A DNA stretch of 36,163 nucleotides from assembly GCA_015058215.1 (NCBI GenBank), contig SVCU01000015.1, forward strand, positions 1-36,163, written 5' to 3'. Each line of letters begins with the position of its first letter. The stretch's first letter is position 1. The DNA is from Clostridiales bacterium (lineage in GTDB: Bacteria > Bacillota > Clostridia > Peptostreptococcales > Anaerovoracaceae). A program made the translations under genes and the position numbers. Below, in pieces: positions 1 to 7,691 of this stretch. The notes under the pieces were generated by a model. The model searched no databases. It was given only the letters and a program-made list of their open reading frames with translations, and was not told the origin of the DNA.

Positions 1-85
1 GCTTCTGTTCGTCGAATTTCAGCCGCACAGCGGGACGGTCTCCCCATGTCCGTCACCAAGCGGCTGAAATTCGACGAACAGAAGC
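1..85. repeat. Terminal inverted repeat, probable contig-end foldback
   Basis: Positions 1-25 are an exact reverse complement of positions 61-85, with 35 bases between. The right arm encodes the normal ProA sequence around KRLKFDEQK. The left arm, read in the same frame, gives residues that do not look like ProA. This is the pattern of a foldback or misassembled contig end rather than a biological hairpin, so the first 25 bases should be treated as suspect. Confidence 0.75.
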
Positions 86-1152
86 TGGCCGATGTGGTGG
101 CCGGCATTCGGGATCTGATCGATTTGCCCGATCCTCTGTTCCGCACCACTTTGAAACGGGAACTGGACGACGGCCTCGTTCTGGAGCAGGTGACCTGCCC
201 CATCGGTGTCATCGGTGTCATTTTCGAATCCCGTCCCGATGCGCTGGTGCAGATCGCAGCCCTGTGCATCAAGAGCGGCAACTGCGCCCTGCTGAAGGGG
301 GGCAGCGAAGCCTCCAACACCAACCGGGCACTTTACAATGCCATTTATCAGGCGGGCATCGAAACGGGGTTCCCCAGAGGCTTCCTGACCCTGGCCGAAA
401 GCCGGGAAGAAATCAACGTGCTGCTGCAGTGCGATAAGGAGATCGACCTGATCATCCCCAGAGGCTCCAATCAGTTCGTTCGCTACATCATGGAGAATTC
501 CCGCATCCCCGTCATGGGTCATGCGGACGGTGTCTGCCACATCTACGTGGACAGCGTGTTCGACGTGAAGAAGGCCATCCCCGTCATCATGGATGCCAAG
601 ACCCAGTACGTTTCCGTCTGCAACGCGGTGGAAACCCTGCTGGTGCACCGGGACGCAGCCCACGTGCTGCTGCCTGCCCTGCAGGTGGAAGCGGAGACCT
701 ACGGCGCTCACGGTGTGGAACTCAGAGGCTGCAGCAAGACCCGTCAGTGGATCCATTGCGGCGAAGCCACGGAAGAGGATTTCAAAGCCGAATATCTGGA
801 CTACATCCTGGCCGTCAAGGTGGTGGAATCCCTGGAAGAAGCCATCACCCACATCAACCGCTACGGTTCCCATCATACGGATGCCATCATCACCGAGGAT
901 GAAGAGGCGGCTGCCAAGTTCCAGATGCTGGTTGACTCTGCAGGGGTTTATGTAAACTGCTCCACCCGTTTTGCCGATGGGTACCGCTACGGTTTCGGCG
1001 CAGAGGTTGGGGTCAGTACCGGGAAACTCCACGCCAGAGGCCCTGTGGGCCTGGAAGGCCTGGTGACCTACAAGTACAAGCTGAAGGGTCAGGGCCACGT
1101 GGTGGGGGATTACGCCTCCGGTGCCAAGCAGTTCCACTTTAAGAATCTGTAA
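1..1152 (+). CDS. proA: Glutamate-5-semialdehyde dehydrogenase (gamma-glutamyl phosphate reductase), 5' truncated
   Basis: ProA reduces gamma-glutamyl phosphate to glutamate semialdehyde with NADPH, the second step of proline synthesis. The frame is open to the window edge, with the first recognisable residues (DGLPMSV) at about 34-54. ProA is usually about 415 residues, so roughly 40 N-terminal residues are missing. The internal ATG at 46 is unlikely to be the true start. The catalytic cysteine sits in SVCNAVETLL, the substrate and cofactor loops IFESRPDA and LKGGSEA are intact, and the C-terminus (GPVGLEGLVTYKYKLKG) is complete. Residues encoded by bases 1-25 come from the foldback and should be ignored. 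The partner genes proB and proC lie about 16 kb downstream, so the pathway is split. Confidence 0.95.
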   Translation, partial: ASVRRISAAQRDGLPMSVTKRLKFDEQKLADVVAGIRDLIDLPDPLFRTTLKRELDDGLVLEQVTCPIGVIGVIFESRPDALVQIAALCIKSGNCALLKGGSEASNTNRALYNAIYQAGIETGFPRGFLTLAESREEINVLLQCDKEIDLIIPRGSNQFVRYIMENSRIPVMGHADGVCHIYVDSVFDVKKAIPVIMDAKTQYVSVCNAVETLLVHRDAAHVLLPALQVEAETYGAHGVELRGCSKTRQWIHCGEATEEDFKAEYLDYILAVKVVESLEEAITHINRYGSHHTDAIITEDEEAAAKFQMLVDSAGVYVNCSTRFADGYRYGFGAEVGVSTGKLHARGPVGLEGLVTYKYKLKGQGHVVGDYASGAKQFHFKNL

Positions 1153-1172
1153 AACCGATTTCAGAAAACCTC

Positions 1173-1201
1173 TTGTATTTCACCGGCAACGGGTGTAAAA
1201 T
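1173..1201 (+). promoter_or_regulatory. Promoter of the thiamine operon
   Basis: TTGTAT at 1173-1178 and TAAAAT at 1196-1201 are separated by 17 bp. The start of transcription would fall near 1208, just ahead of the first TPP aptamer at about 1217. This is inferred from sigma-A consensus only. Confidence 0.55.
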
Positions 1202-1216
1202 ACAGAAAAATAAATA

Positions 1217-1306
1217 CAGGGGAGCTTGTGTTGACAGGCTGAGAGGAAGTAAAAACTTCGACCCTATAACCTGATGCGGATAATGCCGCCGTAGGAAGTC
1301 ATACAC
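1217..1306 (+). promoter_or_regulatory. TPP riboswitch 1 (THI box)
   Basis: The conserved aptamer blocks are present in order: GGGGAGC, CTGAGA at 1239-1244, GACCC then ACCTGAT at 1269-1275, GGATAATGCC at 1278-1287, and GTAGGAAG at 1291-1298. The aptamer binds thiamine pyrophosphate. It is followed within about 15 nt by its own terminator and lies upstream of a second complete aptamer. Confidence 0.95.
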
Positions 1307-1317
1307 AAGGATTTTTT

Positions 1318-1357
1318 ACAGGAGGCATCCCAAACGGTTGTCTCCTGTTTTTATTTT
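1318..1357 (+). terminator. Expression-platform terminator of riboswitch 1
   Basis: A 10-bp stem (1318-1327 with 1339-1348, one G-U pair) and an 11-nt loop are followed by a T-rich tract through 1357. No gene lies between this terminator and the second aptamer, so it is part of the switch. Confidence 0.85.
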
Positions 1358-1371
1358 ACAACTGAACATGC

Positions 1372-1464
1372 GGGGGAGCTTGCCCGGAAGCAGGCTGAGA
1401 GGAAGGTGTTGCCTTCGACCCTTATACCTGATGTGGATAATGCCAACGTAGGGAATTTCGCAAG
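1372..1464 (+). promoter_or_regulatory. TPP riboswitch 2 (THI box)
   Basis: A second full aptamer carries GGGGGAGC, CTGAGA at 1394-1399, GACCCTTAT, ACCTGAT at 1426-1432, GGATAATGCC at 1435-1444 and GTAGGGAA at 1448-1455. It is separate in sequence from the first aptamer (different P3 arm) and has its own terminator just before thiS. Confidence 0.95.
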
Positions 1465-1470
1465 CGCTGC

Positions 1471-1510
1471 GGGGATCTTCCAATCAGAAGATCCCCGTAT
1501 TTTTTATTTT
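1471..1510 (+). terminator. Expression-platform terminator of riboswitch 2
   Basis: A perfect 10-bp stem (1471-1480 with 1487-1496) with a 6-nt loop is followed by a T-rich tail to 1510. It ends directly before the thiS ribosome binding site at 1511-1516. Confidence 0.9.
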
Positions 1511-1522
1511 GGAGGTGAGAAT

Positions 1523-1717
1523 ATGGTGAAGGTAAACGGTGCAGATCTGGATCTTGCCGGAAAGACGGTTTCCGCCTATCTGGAAACCACCGATTATGAT
1601 CCCAGACGCATCGCGGTAGAGCGCAACGGCGATATCGTATTGAAATCTCAGTATGATGTTACCGTGCTGGAAGACGGTGACCGTCTGGAAATCGTCAGTT
1701 TTGTGGGAGGTGGTTGA
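1523..1717 (+). CDS. thiS: Sulfur carrier protein ThiS
   Basis: This 64-residue ubiquitin-like protein carries sulfur as a C-terminal thiocarboxylate for building the thiazole ring of thiamine. The C-terminus VGGG ends in the diglycine that ThiF adenylates. A longer reading back to 1406 would run through the riboswitch and terminator. The ATG at 1523 follows GGAGGTGAG at 1511-1518 and gives the usual family length. It is the first gene of the operon under the two TPP switches. Its stop codon touches the GTG start of thiF, so the two are likely translationally coupled. Confidence 0.95.
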   Translation: MVKVNGADLDLAGKTVSAYLETTDYDPRRIAVERNGDIVLKSQYDVTVLEDGDRLEIVSFVGGG

Positions 1718-2353
1718 GTGATCCCCTCTCAAAAAGAATGGGCGGAGGCCTTGATCGCCCGTCAAGGGAAGGACCTCTGCCAGCGGTTTTCTTCCGCAGC
1801 TGTGGCGATCTGCGGTCTGGGCGGTCTGGGCTCCAACATCGCTGTGGCTTTGGCGAGAGCCGGCATCGGTAAACTGCTGCTGATCGATCACGACCGGGTG
1901 GACATTACCAATCTGCACCGGCAGCAGTACAAGGCGGACCAGATCGGTCTCTTTAAGACGGATGCCCTTGCGGCGATCCTTGCGGAGATCGCACCCTATA
2001 CGGAAGTGAAAACCGTTCGGGAAAAGCTGACGGAGAAAAACTTCGCGGAGCATTTAAAAGAAGCAGCGGTGGTGTGCGAGGCCTTTGATGATGCGGAAGC
2101 CAAGGCCATGCTGGTGAACGGCATCCTGGAGCAGCTTCCGGAGTGCTTCCTGGTGGCAGCGTCCGGTATGGCCGGCATGGATACGCCCAATACCATCCGC
2201 ACGCGCAAAATCACGAAACGGTTTTATCTTTGCGGCGATGAGGTCAGCGAAGTATCGGATGCCATGGGGCTGGTAGCTCCCCGCGTCATGCTCTGCGCCG
2301 CCCATCAGGCCCAGATTGTCCTGCGGATCCTCGCAGGCGAATACGAAGTATAA
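1718..2353 (+). CDS. thiF: ThiS adenylyltransferase ThiF
   Basis: ThiF activates the ThiS C-terminus with ATP before sulfur transfer. The 211-residue product has the nucleotide-binding GxGGxG motif at residues 33-38 (CGLGGLGS) and the E1-like segment [15 protein letters not shown]. It lacks the zinc-binding CxxC pairs of longer MoeB-like E1 enzymes, as is typical of the short clostridial ThiF type. The start is GTG at 1718, immediately after the thiS TGA, with the ribosome site GGGAGG at the end of thiS. The next gene, thiG, starts 17 nt downstream. Confidence 0.93.
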   Translation: MIPSQKEWAEALIARQGKDLCQRFSSAAVAICGLGGLGSNIAVALARAGIGKLLLIDHDRVDITNLHRQQYKADQIGLFKTDALAAILAEIAPYTEVKTVREKLTEKNFAEHLKEAAVVCEAFDDAEAKAMLVNGILEQLPECFLVAASGMAGMDTPNTIRTRKITKRFYLCGDEVSEVSDAMGLVAPRVMLCAAHQAQIVLRILAGEYEV

Positions 2354-2370
2354 AGAAAGAAGGCTTTATT

Positions 2371-3144
2371 ATGATTCAAAACGACAAACTGATCATCGGT
2401 GGTCACGAGTTCAATTCCCGGTTTATCTTGGGTTCCGGCAAGTATTCCATGAAGCTCATCGAAGCCGCCATCAAGGATGCCGGTGCGGAGATCATCACCC
2501 TTGCCGTCCGCCGGGCCAACACCAAAGAGCAGGAAAACATTCTGGATTATATTCCCGAAGGGGTCACTCTTCTGCCCAATACCTCCGGTGCCAGAAATGC
2601 GGAGGAAGCGGTTCGCATCGCCCGCCTCGCCCGGGAACTGGGCTGCGGCAATTTTGTCAAGGTGGAGATCATGCGCGATACCAAATATCTGCTGCCCGAC
2701 AATCAGGAGACCGTCAAGGCGACGGAGATCCTTGCAAAGGAGGGCTTCGTGGTCATGCCTTACATGTATCCCGATCTGAACGCTGCCCGCGATATGGTGA
2801 ACGCCGGTGCGGCCACCATCATGCCTCTGGCATCTCCCATCGGCTCCAACAAGGGTCTTGCCACCAAGGAATTCATTCAGATCCTGATCGATGAGATCGA
2901 TCTTCCCATCATCGTAGATGCGGGGATCGGACGGCCCTCCCAGGCCTGTGAGGCCATGGAAATGGGGGCGGCTGCCATCATGGCCAACACCGCCCTTGCA
3001 ACCGCCGGCAATCTGCCTCTGATGGCTTCTGCTTTCCGTCAGGCCATCGAAGCAGGCAGAAAAGCCTATCTGTCCGGCCTGGGCCGTGTTCTGACCCGCG
3101 GCGCATCCGCTTCCGATCCGCTCACCGGCTTCCTGCGCGACTAA
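2371..3144 (+). CDS. thiG: Thiazole synthase ThiG
   Basis: ThiG condenses deoxyxylulose 5-phosphate, the ThiS thiocarboxylate and dehydroglycine into the thiazole phosphate. The 257-residue protein has the usual length and a TIM-barrel pattern. Family signatures include FILGSGKY near the N-terminus, VKVEIM, the phosphate-binding region ASPIGSNKG and VDAGIGRPS followed by [10 protein letters not shown]. It sits 10 nt before thiH, which supplies dehydroglycine. The ribosome site is AGAAGG upstream of the ATG. Confidence 0.97.
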   Translation: MIQNDKLIIGGHEFNSRFILGSGKYSMKLIEAAIKDAGAEIITLAVRRANTKEQENILDYIPEGVTLLPNTSGARNAEEAVRIARLARELGCGNFVKVEIMRDTKYLLPDNQETVKATEILAKEGFVVMPYMYPDLNAARDMVNAGAATIMPLASPIGSNKGLATKEFIQILIDEIDLPIIVDAGIGRPSQACEAMEMGAAAIMANTALATAGNLPLMASAFRQAIEAGRKAYLSGLGRVLTRGASASDPLTGFLRD

Positions 3145-3154
3145 GGAGGGGACC

Positions 3155-4408
3155 ATGGAAAATCAATTCTTTGTAGACTCCCAGTACCTTACGCCGGCGG
3201 CGCTGGAAAAGAAGCACAGACTGGAAACGGATCCTTCCAGCCGGAAAAACCATATGGAATATTTACCGGGTATGGAGATCATTGAATCCGATGTTTGCCG
3301 GCAGGTGCTGACCCAGATGGAGTCCTTCGATTACTCCGTCTACACCGCCCGGGATGTCCGGACCGCTCTGGATCACGAAACCTGTTCGGTGGAGGATTTC
3401 AAGGCGCTCTTGTCTCCCGCAGCGGAGCCCTTTTTGGAAGAAATGGCTCAGAAAGCCCGTTTGGAGACCAGCAAGCATTTCGGCAATACGGTTTATCTCT
3501 TCACACCGCTGTACATCGCCAACTACTGCGAAAATTACTGCGTGTACTGCGGCTTCAACTGCTACAACCACATCAGCCGCATGAAGCTGAACATGGAGCA
3601 GATCGAACATGAAATGCAGGTGATCGCGGATTCCGGCATGGAAGAGATCCTGATCCTCACCGGGGAAAGCCGCGGCCAGAGCGATGTGCAGTACATCGGG
3701 GAAGCCTGCAAGCTGGCCAGAAAGTATTTCCGCATGGTGGGCCTGGAGATCTATCCCGTGAACACCGACGAATACAGATATCTCCACGAATGCGGGGCGG
3801 ATTACGTGACCGTGTTCCAGGAGACCTATGATGCGGACAAATACGAAACTCTTCATCTTTTGGGGCATAAGCGGGTATGGCCTTACCGGTTCGATGCCCA
3901 GGAACGGGCCCTTCGCGGCGGGATGCGGGGCGTTGCTTTTTCGGCGCTTCTGGGGCTTTCCGACTTCAGAAAGGATGCTTTGGCCAGCGCGCTGCACGTC
4001 TACTATCTGCAGCGGAAATATCCCCATGCGGAAATGTCTCTGTCCTGTCCCAGACTGCGGCCCATCATCAATAACGATAAGATCAATCCTCTGGATGTGG
4101 GAGAGAAGCAGCTTTGCCAGATCCTCTGTGCCTACCGGATCTTCCTGCCTTTTGTGGGGATCACCGTATCCTCCCGGGAAAGCGCAGCGTTCCGGAACGG
4201 CATCGTAAAAATTGCGGCTACCAAGGTTTCTGCAGGGGTGTCCACCGGCATTGGCGACCATGAAAGCAAGTACACCGGGAAGGAAGACGATGCGGTCAAG
4301 GGCGATGAACAGTTTGAGATCGACGATGATCGCAGCTTCGAAACCATGTATAAAGATATGTCCGGCGAAGGATTGCAGCCGGTGCTGAACGATTATGTGT
4401 ACGTCTGA
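3155..4408 (+). CDS. thiH: 2-iminoacetate synthase ThiH (radical SAM)
   Basis: ThiH cleaves tyrosine with a radical SAM mechanism to yield dehydroglycine for ThiG. This oxygen-sensitive route is typical of anaerobes, whereas aerobes use the oxidase ThiO. The 417-residue protein has the CX3CX2C iron-sulfur motif at C125, C129 and C132 (CENYCVYCGF), followed by the SAM-binding segment ILTGESR. It starts with ATG at 3155 after TAAGGAGGGG. The last 14 nt overlap the start of the TenI-like gene. Confidence 0.96.
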   Translation: MENQFFVDSQYLTPAALEKKHRLETDPSSRKNHMEYLPGMEIIESDVCRQVLTQMESFDYSVYTARDVRTALDHETCSVEDFKALLSPAAEPFLEEMAQKARLETSKHFGNTVYLFTPLYIANYCENYCVYCGFNCYNHISRMKLNMEQIEHEMQVIADSGMEEILILTGESRGQSDVQYIGEACKLARKYFRMVGLEIYPVNTDEYRYLHECGADYVTVFQETYDADKYETLHLLGHKRVWPYRFDAQERALRGGMRGVAFSALLGLSDFRKDALASALHVYYLQRKYPHAEMSLSCPRLRPIINNDKINPLDVGEKQLCQILCAYRIFLPFVGITVSSRESAAFRNGIVKIAATKVSAGVSTGIGDHESKYTGKEDDAVKGDEQFEIDDDRSFETMYKDMSGEGLQPVLNDYVYV

Positions 4409-5009
4409 TCTTCTTTGCGTCACGAACAGGACGCTGTGCCGGGAAGACTTTCCGGTACGAATTGAAAAAATAGCAGCCTGCCACCCGGCGGGGATCATCC
4501 TGCGGGAAAAAGACCTGGAACCGGCGGCCTACGAAGAACTGGCAAAAGAGGTCATGGAGATCTGTGACCGGCACGGTGTGCGGTGCATCCTGCACAGTTT
4601 CTACGATGCCGCCGTAAATCTTCAGGCGGAGGCCCTGCATATGCCGCTGCATCTTCTGCGGGAACTTTCGCCGGAGCAGAGGAGCCGGTTTCCTGTCCTG
4701 GGGGCATCCTGCCACAGCAGAGAGGATGCGATGGAAGCACAGGCTTTGGGCTGCACTTACATCACCGCAGGTCATGTGTTTGAGACGGACTGCAAAAAGG
4801 GTCTGCCCGGAAGAGGCCTCGCCTTTTTGCGGGAAGTCTGTGCAGCCGCCGGGATCCCGGTGTACGGGATCGGCGGGATCACCGCAGAAAATGCAGCTTC
4901 GGTGCGGGAAGCAGGGGCTGCCGGCATCTGCCTGATGAGCAGTCTCATGACAGCGGAAAACGTGGCAGAACGGATGAAAGCAATGGAGGAACCAAATGAA
5001 ATTCGATGA
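4395..5009 (+). CDS. tenI: Thiazole tautomerase TenI-like protein
   Basis: The 204-residue protein is a ThiE-fold paralogue. It carries the TenI segment GHVFETDCKKGLPGRG, whose histidine (H127) matches the catalytic histidine of Bacillus TenI as I recall that sequence. TenI converts the ThiG product to the aromatic thiazole carboxylate phosphate. It lacks the ThiE-specific P-loop region seen in its neighbour. Automated tools may call it thiamine phosphate synthase. It overlaps thiH and thiE by 14 nt at each end, and no strong ribosome site precedes the ATG, so coupled translation is likely. Confidence 0.85.
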   Translation: MCTSDLLCVTNRTLCREDFPVRIEKIAACHPAGIILREKDLEPAAYEELAKEVMEICDRHGVRCILHSFYDAAVNLQAEALHMPLHLLRELSPEQRSRFPVLGASCHSREDAMEAQALGCTYITAGHVFETDCKKGLPGRGLAFLREVCAAAGIPVYGIGGITAENAASVREAGAAGICLMSSLMTAENVAERMKAMEEPNEIR

Positions 5010-5637
5010 AAAAATGCTGCTGCTGTATGCGGTGACGGACCGGGCCTGGGTGGGAAAACAGACCCTCCTGGAACAGATCGAAGCGGCGCTGAAGGGCGGA
5101 GTCACCATCGTACAGCTTCGCGAAAAAAACATGGACGAAGACCGCTTCGTAGAAGAAGCGATCCGCGTCCGGGAACTGTGTCATAAATACCATGTGCCGT
5201 TGATCATCAACGATAACGTGGATGTGGCTTTGAAAAGCGGCGCCGACGGCGTCCATGTGGGCATCGAGGATGCTCCGGTGGCGGAGGTCCGGAAACGGGT
5301 CCCCGCAGGCTTTATCATCGGGGCCACCTGCAAAACCGTGGAGCAGGCAAAAACCGCTGAAGCGGCAGGGGCGGATTACATGGGCGTCGGTGCGGTATTT
5401 CCGTCGCCCACCAAGACCAATGCCATCCGCATCACCAACGAACAGCTTCGCCGGATCATCGCCTCTGTATCCATTCCCGCGGTGGCCATCGGCGGGATCA
5501 GCTACGACAATGTGTGCGAAATCAAGGGCAGCCGGGTCTCCGGGGTCGCCGTGGTCTCCGCCATTTTCGGCGCAGAAGACATTGAAGGCGCAACGGCGCA
5601 GCTGAAGGACCGGGTGCGGTCCGTAGTAGGGGAATGA
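4996..5637 (+). CDS. thiE: Thiamine phosphate synthase ThiE
   Basis: ThiE couples HMP pyrophosphate with thiazole phosphate to make thiamine phosphate. The 213-residue protein has the family signatures VQLREKNMDE, INDNVDVAL, DGVHVGIED, GATCKT, GVGAVFPSPTK and AIGGI. The ATG at 4996 follows GGAGG and overlaps the tenI end by 14 nt. It is the true synthase of the ThiE/TenI pair here. An 85-nt gap separates it from thiD. Confidence 0.95.
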   Translation: MKFDEKMLLLYAVTDRAWVGKQTLLEQIEAALKGGVTIVQLREKNMDEDRFVEEAIRVRELCHKYHVPLIINDNVDVALKSGADGVHVGIEDAPVAEVRKRVPAGFIIGATCKTVEQAKTAEAAGADYMGVGAVFPSPTKTNAIRITNEQLRRIIASVSIPAVAIGGISYDNVCEIKGSRVSGVAVVSAIFGAEDIEGATAQLKDRVRSVVGE

Positions 5638-5722
5638 TTTAAAAACGGATCAAGCGGTAGATTGGGGGCACCACCTTATGCCGCTCTATAAAACGATGCT
5701 GAGAAAAGAAAGGAGAACAAAA

Positions 5723-6535
5723 ATGAATCTGAAAACAGCATTGACCATTGCAGGAAGTGACTGCAGTGGAGGCGCCGGAATTCAGGCCGATATCAAAACC
5801 ATGACCATGAATGGTGTGTATGCCATGAGTGCCATCACCGCACTGACAGCGCAGAACACCACCGGCGTACGAGGGATCCAGGAATCCACACCGGAATTCC
5901 TGAAGCAGCAGCTGGACGCGATTTTTGAGGATATTCGTCCGGACGCGGTGAAAATCGGTATGGTAGCATCCGGGGAACTGATCCGCGTCATCGCGGACCG
6001 GCTGCGGTACTACGATGCTAACAATGTGGTGGTCGATCCTGTGATGGTGGCCACCTCCGGCTCTTCGTTGATGAAGAGCGATGCAGTACAGGTTTTACTG
6101 GAAGAGCTGCTGCCTCTTTCGACCCTGGTCACTCCCAATATTCCGGAGGCCCAGGCCATTTCCGGGATGACGATCGCATCCGGAGAGGATATGGTGACCG
6201 CCGCCAAATGGATCGGGGAGCATTACCGCTGTGCTGTTCTGCTGAAAGGGGGGCACAGCATCAACGATGCCAACGACCTTCTGTATGCCGATGGGGAAGT
6301 GGTCTGGTTTACCGGAAAGCGGATCGAGAATCCCAACACCCACGGTACGGGCTGCACGCTGTCCAGCGCCATCGCCGCCAATCTGGCCAAGGGGTTCGGT
6401 CTTGTGGAATCGGTACAGAGAGCAAAAGACTATATTTCCGGTGCGCTGTCCGCCATGCTGGATCTGGGAAAAGGCTCCGGCCCCATGAACCATGCTTTTG
6501 ATCTGCAGGGGAAATACGCAAAGGAGGCACGCTGA
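5723..6535 (+). CDS. thiD: Bifunctional hydroxymethylpyrimidine / phosphomethylpyrimidine kinase ThiD
   Basis: ThiD phosphorylates HMP twice to supply HMP pyrophosphate to ThiE. The 270-residue ribokinase-fold protein has ALTIAGSDCSGGAGIQAD at the N-terminus, DPVMVATSG in the middle and the anion hole NTHGTGCTLSSAIA near the C-terminus. The frame extends upstream to 5678, but the ATG at 5723 has AAAGGAG 6 nt before it and gives the standard N-terminus (MNLKTALTIAGSD). It ends one base before the cytX ATG. Confidence 0.96.
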   Translation: MNLKTALTIAGSDCSGGAGIQADIKTMTMNGVYAMSAITALTAQNTTGVRGIQESTPEFLKQQLDAIFEDIRPDAVKIGMVASGELIRVIADRLRYYDANNVVVDPVMVATSGSSLMKSDAVQVLLEELLPLSTLVTPNIPEAQAISGMTIASGEDMVTAAKWIGEHYRCAVLLKGGHSINDANDLLYADGEVVWFTGKRIENPNTHGTGCTLSSAIAANLAKGFGLVESVQRAKDYISGALSAMLDLGKGSGPMNHAFDLQGKYAKEAR

Positions 6536-6536
6536 A

Positions 6537-7691
6537 ATGGAAGAAAGAAGAACTTCTGTCTTTGAAAATGGACTGATCTGGTTCGGCGCAGCGGTCTCCA
6601 TTGCGGAGATCCTGACCGGTACTTATTTTGCACCGCTGGGATTCCAAAAAGGTTTGCTGGCCATCGTGATCGGTCACGTGATCGGCTGCACCATGCTGTT
6701 CCTGGCAGGTCTGATCGGCGGCAAGGTGCGAAAGAGCGCCATGGAAACCGTTAAGATGAGCTTTGGCAGCAAGGGCGCATTGCTGTTCTCTTTGCTGAAT
6801 GTGGTACAGCTGGTAGGCTGGACCGCCATTATGATCTACGATGGAGCCCTGGCGGCAAACGGTGTTTTTGCCGCCGGAAACTGGGTCTGGTGTCTGGTGA
6901 TCGGTGCGCTGATCCTTCTCTGGATCCTGATCGGCATCAAGAATCTGGGCAAGGTGAACACCGTTGCCATGGGGGCCTTGTTCCTTCTGACCATCGTTCT
7001 CAGCTTTGTGATCTTTGGAGAGGGAAGCGGCAGAGACCTGACCGGGGACGGCATGACTTTCGGCGCGGCCGTGGAGCTTTCCGTGGCCATGCCGCTCTCC
7101 TGGCTGCCACTGATCAGCGATTACACCAGAGAGGCGAAAAAGTCCGTAAAGGCTACGGCAGTCAGTGCCGTCACCTACGGTATCGTCAGCTGCTGGATGT
7201 ACCTCATCGGCATGGGGGCCGCCATTTTCACCGGAGAATCCGACATTGCGCAGATCATGGTAAAGGCCGGCCTTGGGGCGGCCGGCCTTCTGATCGTCGT
7301 ATTTTCTACTGTGACTACCACGTTTCTGGATGCGTACTCCGCCGGGGTCTCCAGCGAGACTCTTTCCGCGAAACTGAATGGGAAATGGGTCGCTGTGGCG
7401 GTGACCGTCATCGGCACTGTCTGCGCGATCTTCCTGCCCATTACGGACATTACAGACTTTCTGTATTTCATCGGATCCGTGTTCGCACCCATGATCGCCA
7501 TCCAGATCGCAGACTTTTTCATCCTGAAAAAGAATGAGGAGCAGCGTGCCTTCAGCGTACGAAACCTGCTGATCTGGCTGGCAGGGTTCCTCATTTATAA
7601 AGCGCTGATGGGTGTGGATATCCCGGTGGGGAATACCTTACCGGATATGCTGATCACCATCCTGATCTGCCTGCTGGTCAGCAGGATTTAA
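6537..7691 (+). CDS. cytX: Hydroxymethylpyrimidine transporter CytX (NCS1 family)
   Basis: CytX is a thiamine-regulated permease of the nucleobase:cation symporter-1 family, thought to import HMP. The 384-residue protein has about 10-12 hydrophobic segments and starts with the typical SVFENGLIWFGAAVSIAEI helix. The longer frame from 6492 lies inside thiD. The ATG at 6537 follows AAGGAGG at 6520-6526. As the last gene of the TPP-controlled operon, it supplies the pyrimidine that ThiD phosphorylates. That fits the absence of thiC here. The 3' end overlaps the convergent oxidoreductase gene by 14 bp and has no terminator of its own. Confidence 0.9.
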   Translation: MEERRTSVFENGLIWFGAAVSIAEILTGTYFAPLGFQKGLLAIVIGHVIGCTMLFLAGLIGGKVRKSAMETVKMSFGSKGALLFSLLNVVQLVGWTAIMIYDGALAANGVFAAGNWVWCLVIGALILLWILIGIKNLGKVNTVAMGALFLLTIVLSFVIFGEGSGRDLTGDGMTFGAAVELSVAMPLSWLPLISDYTREAKKSVKATAVSAVTYGIVSCWMYLIGMGAAIFTGESDIAQIMVKAGLGAAGLLIVVFSTVTTTFLDAYSAGVSSETLSAKLNGKWVAVAVTVIGTVCAIFLPITDITDFLYFIGSVFAPMIAIQIADFFILKKNEEQRAFSVRNLLIWLAGFLIYKALMGVDIPVGNTLPDMLITILICLLVSRI

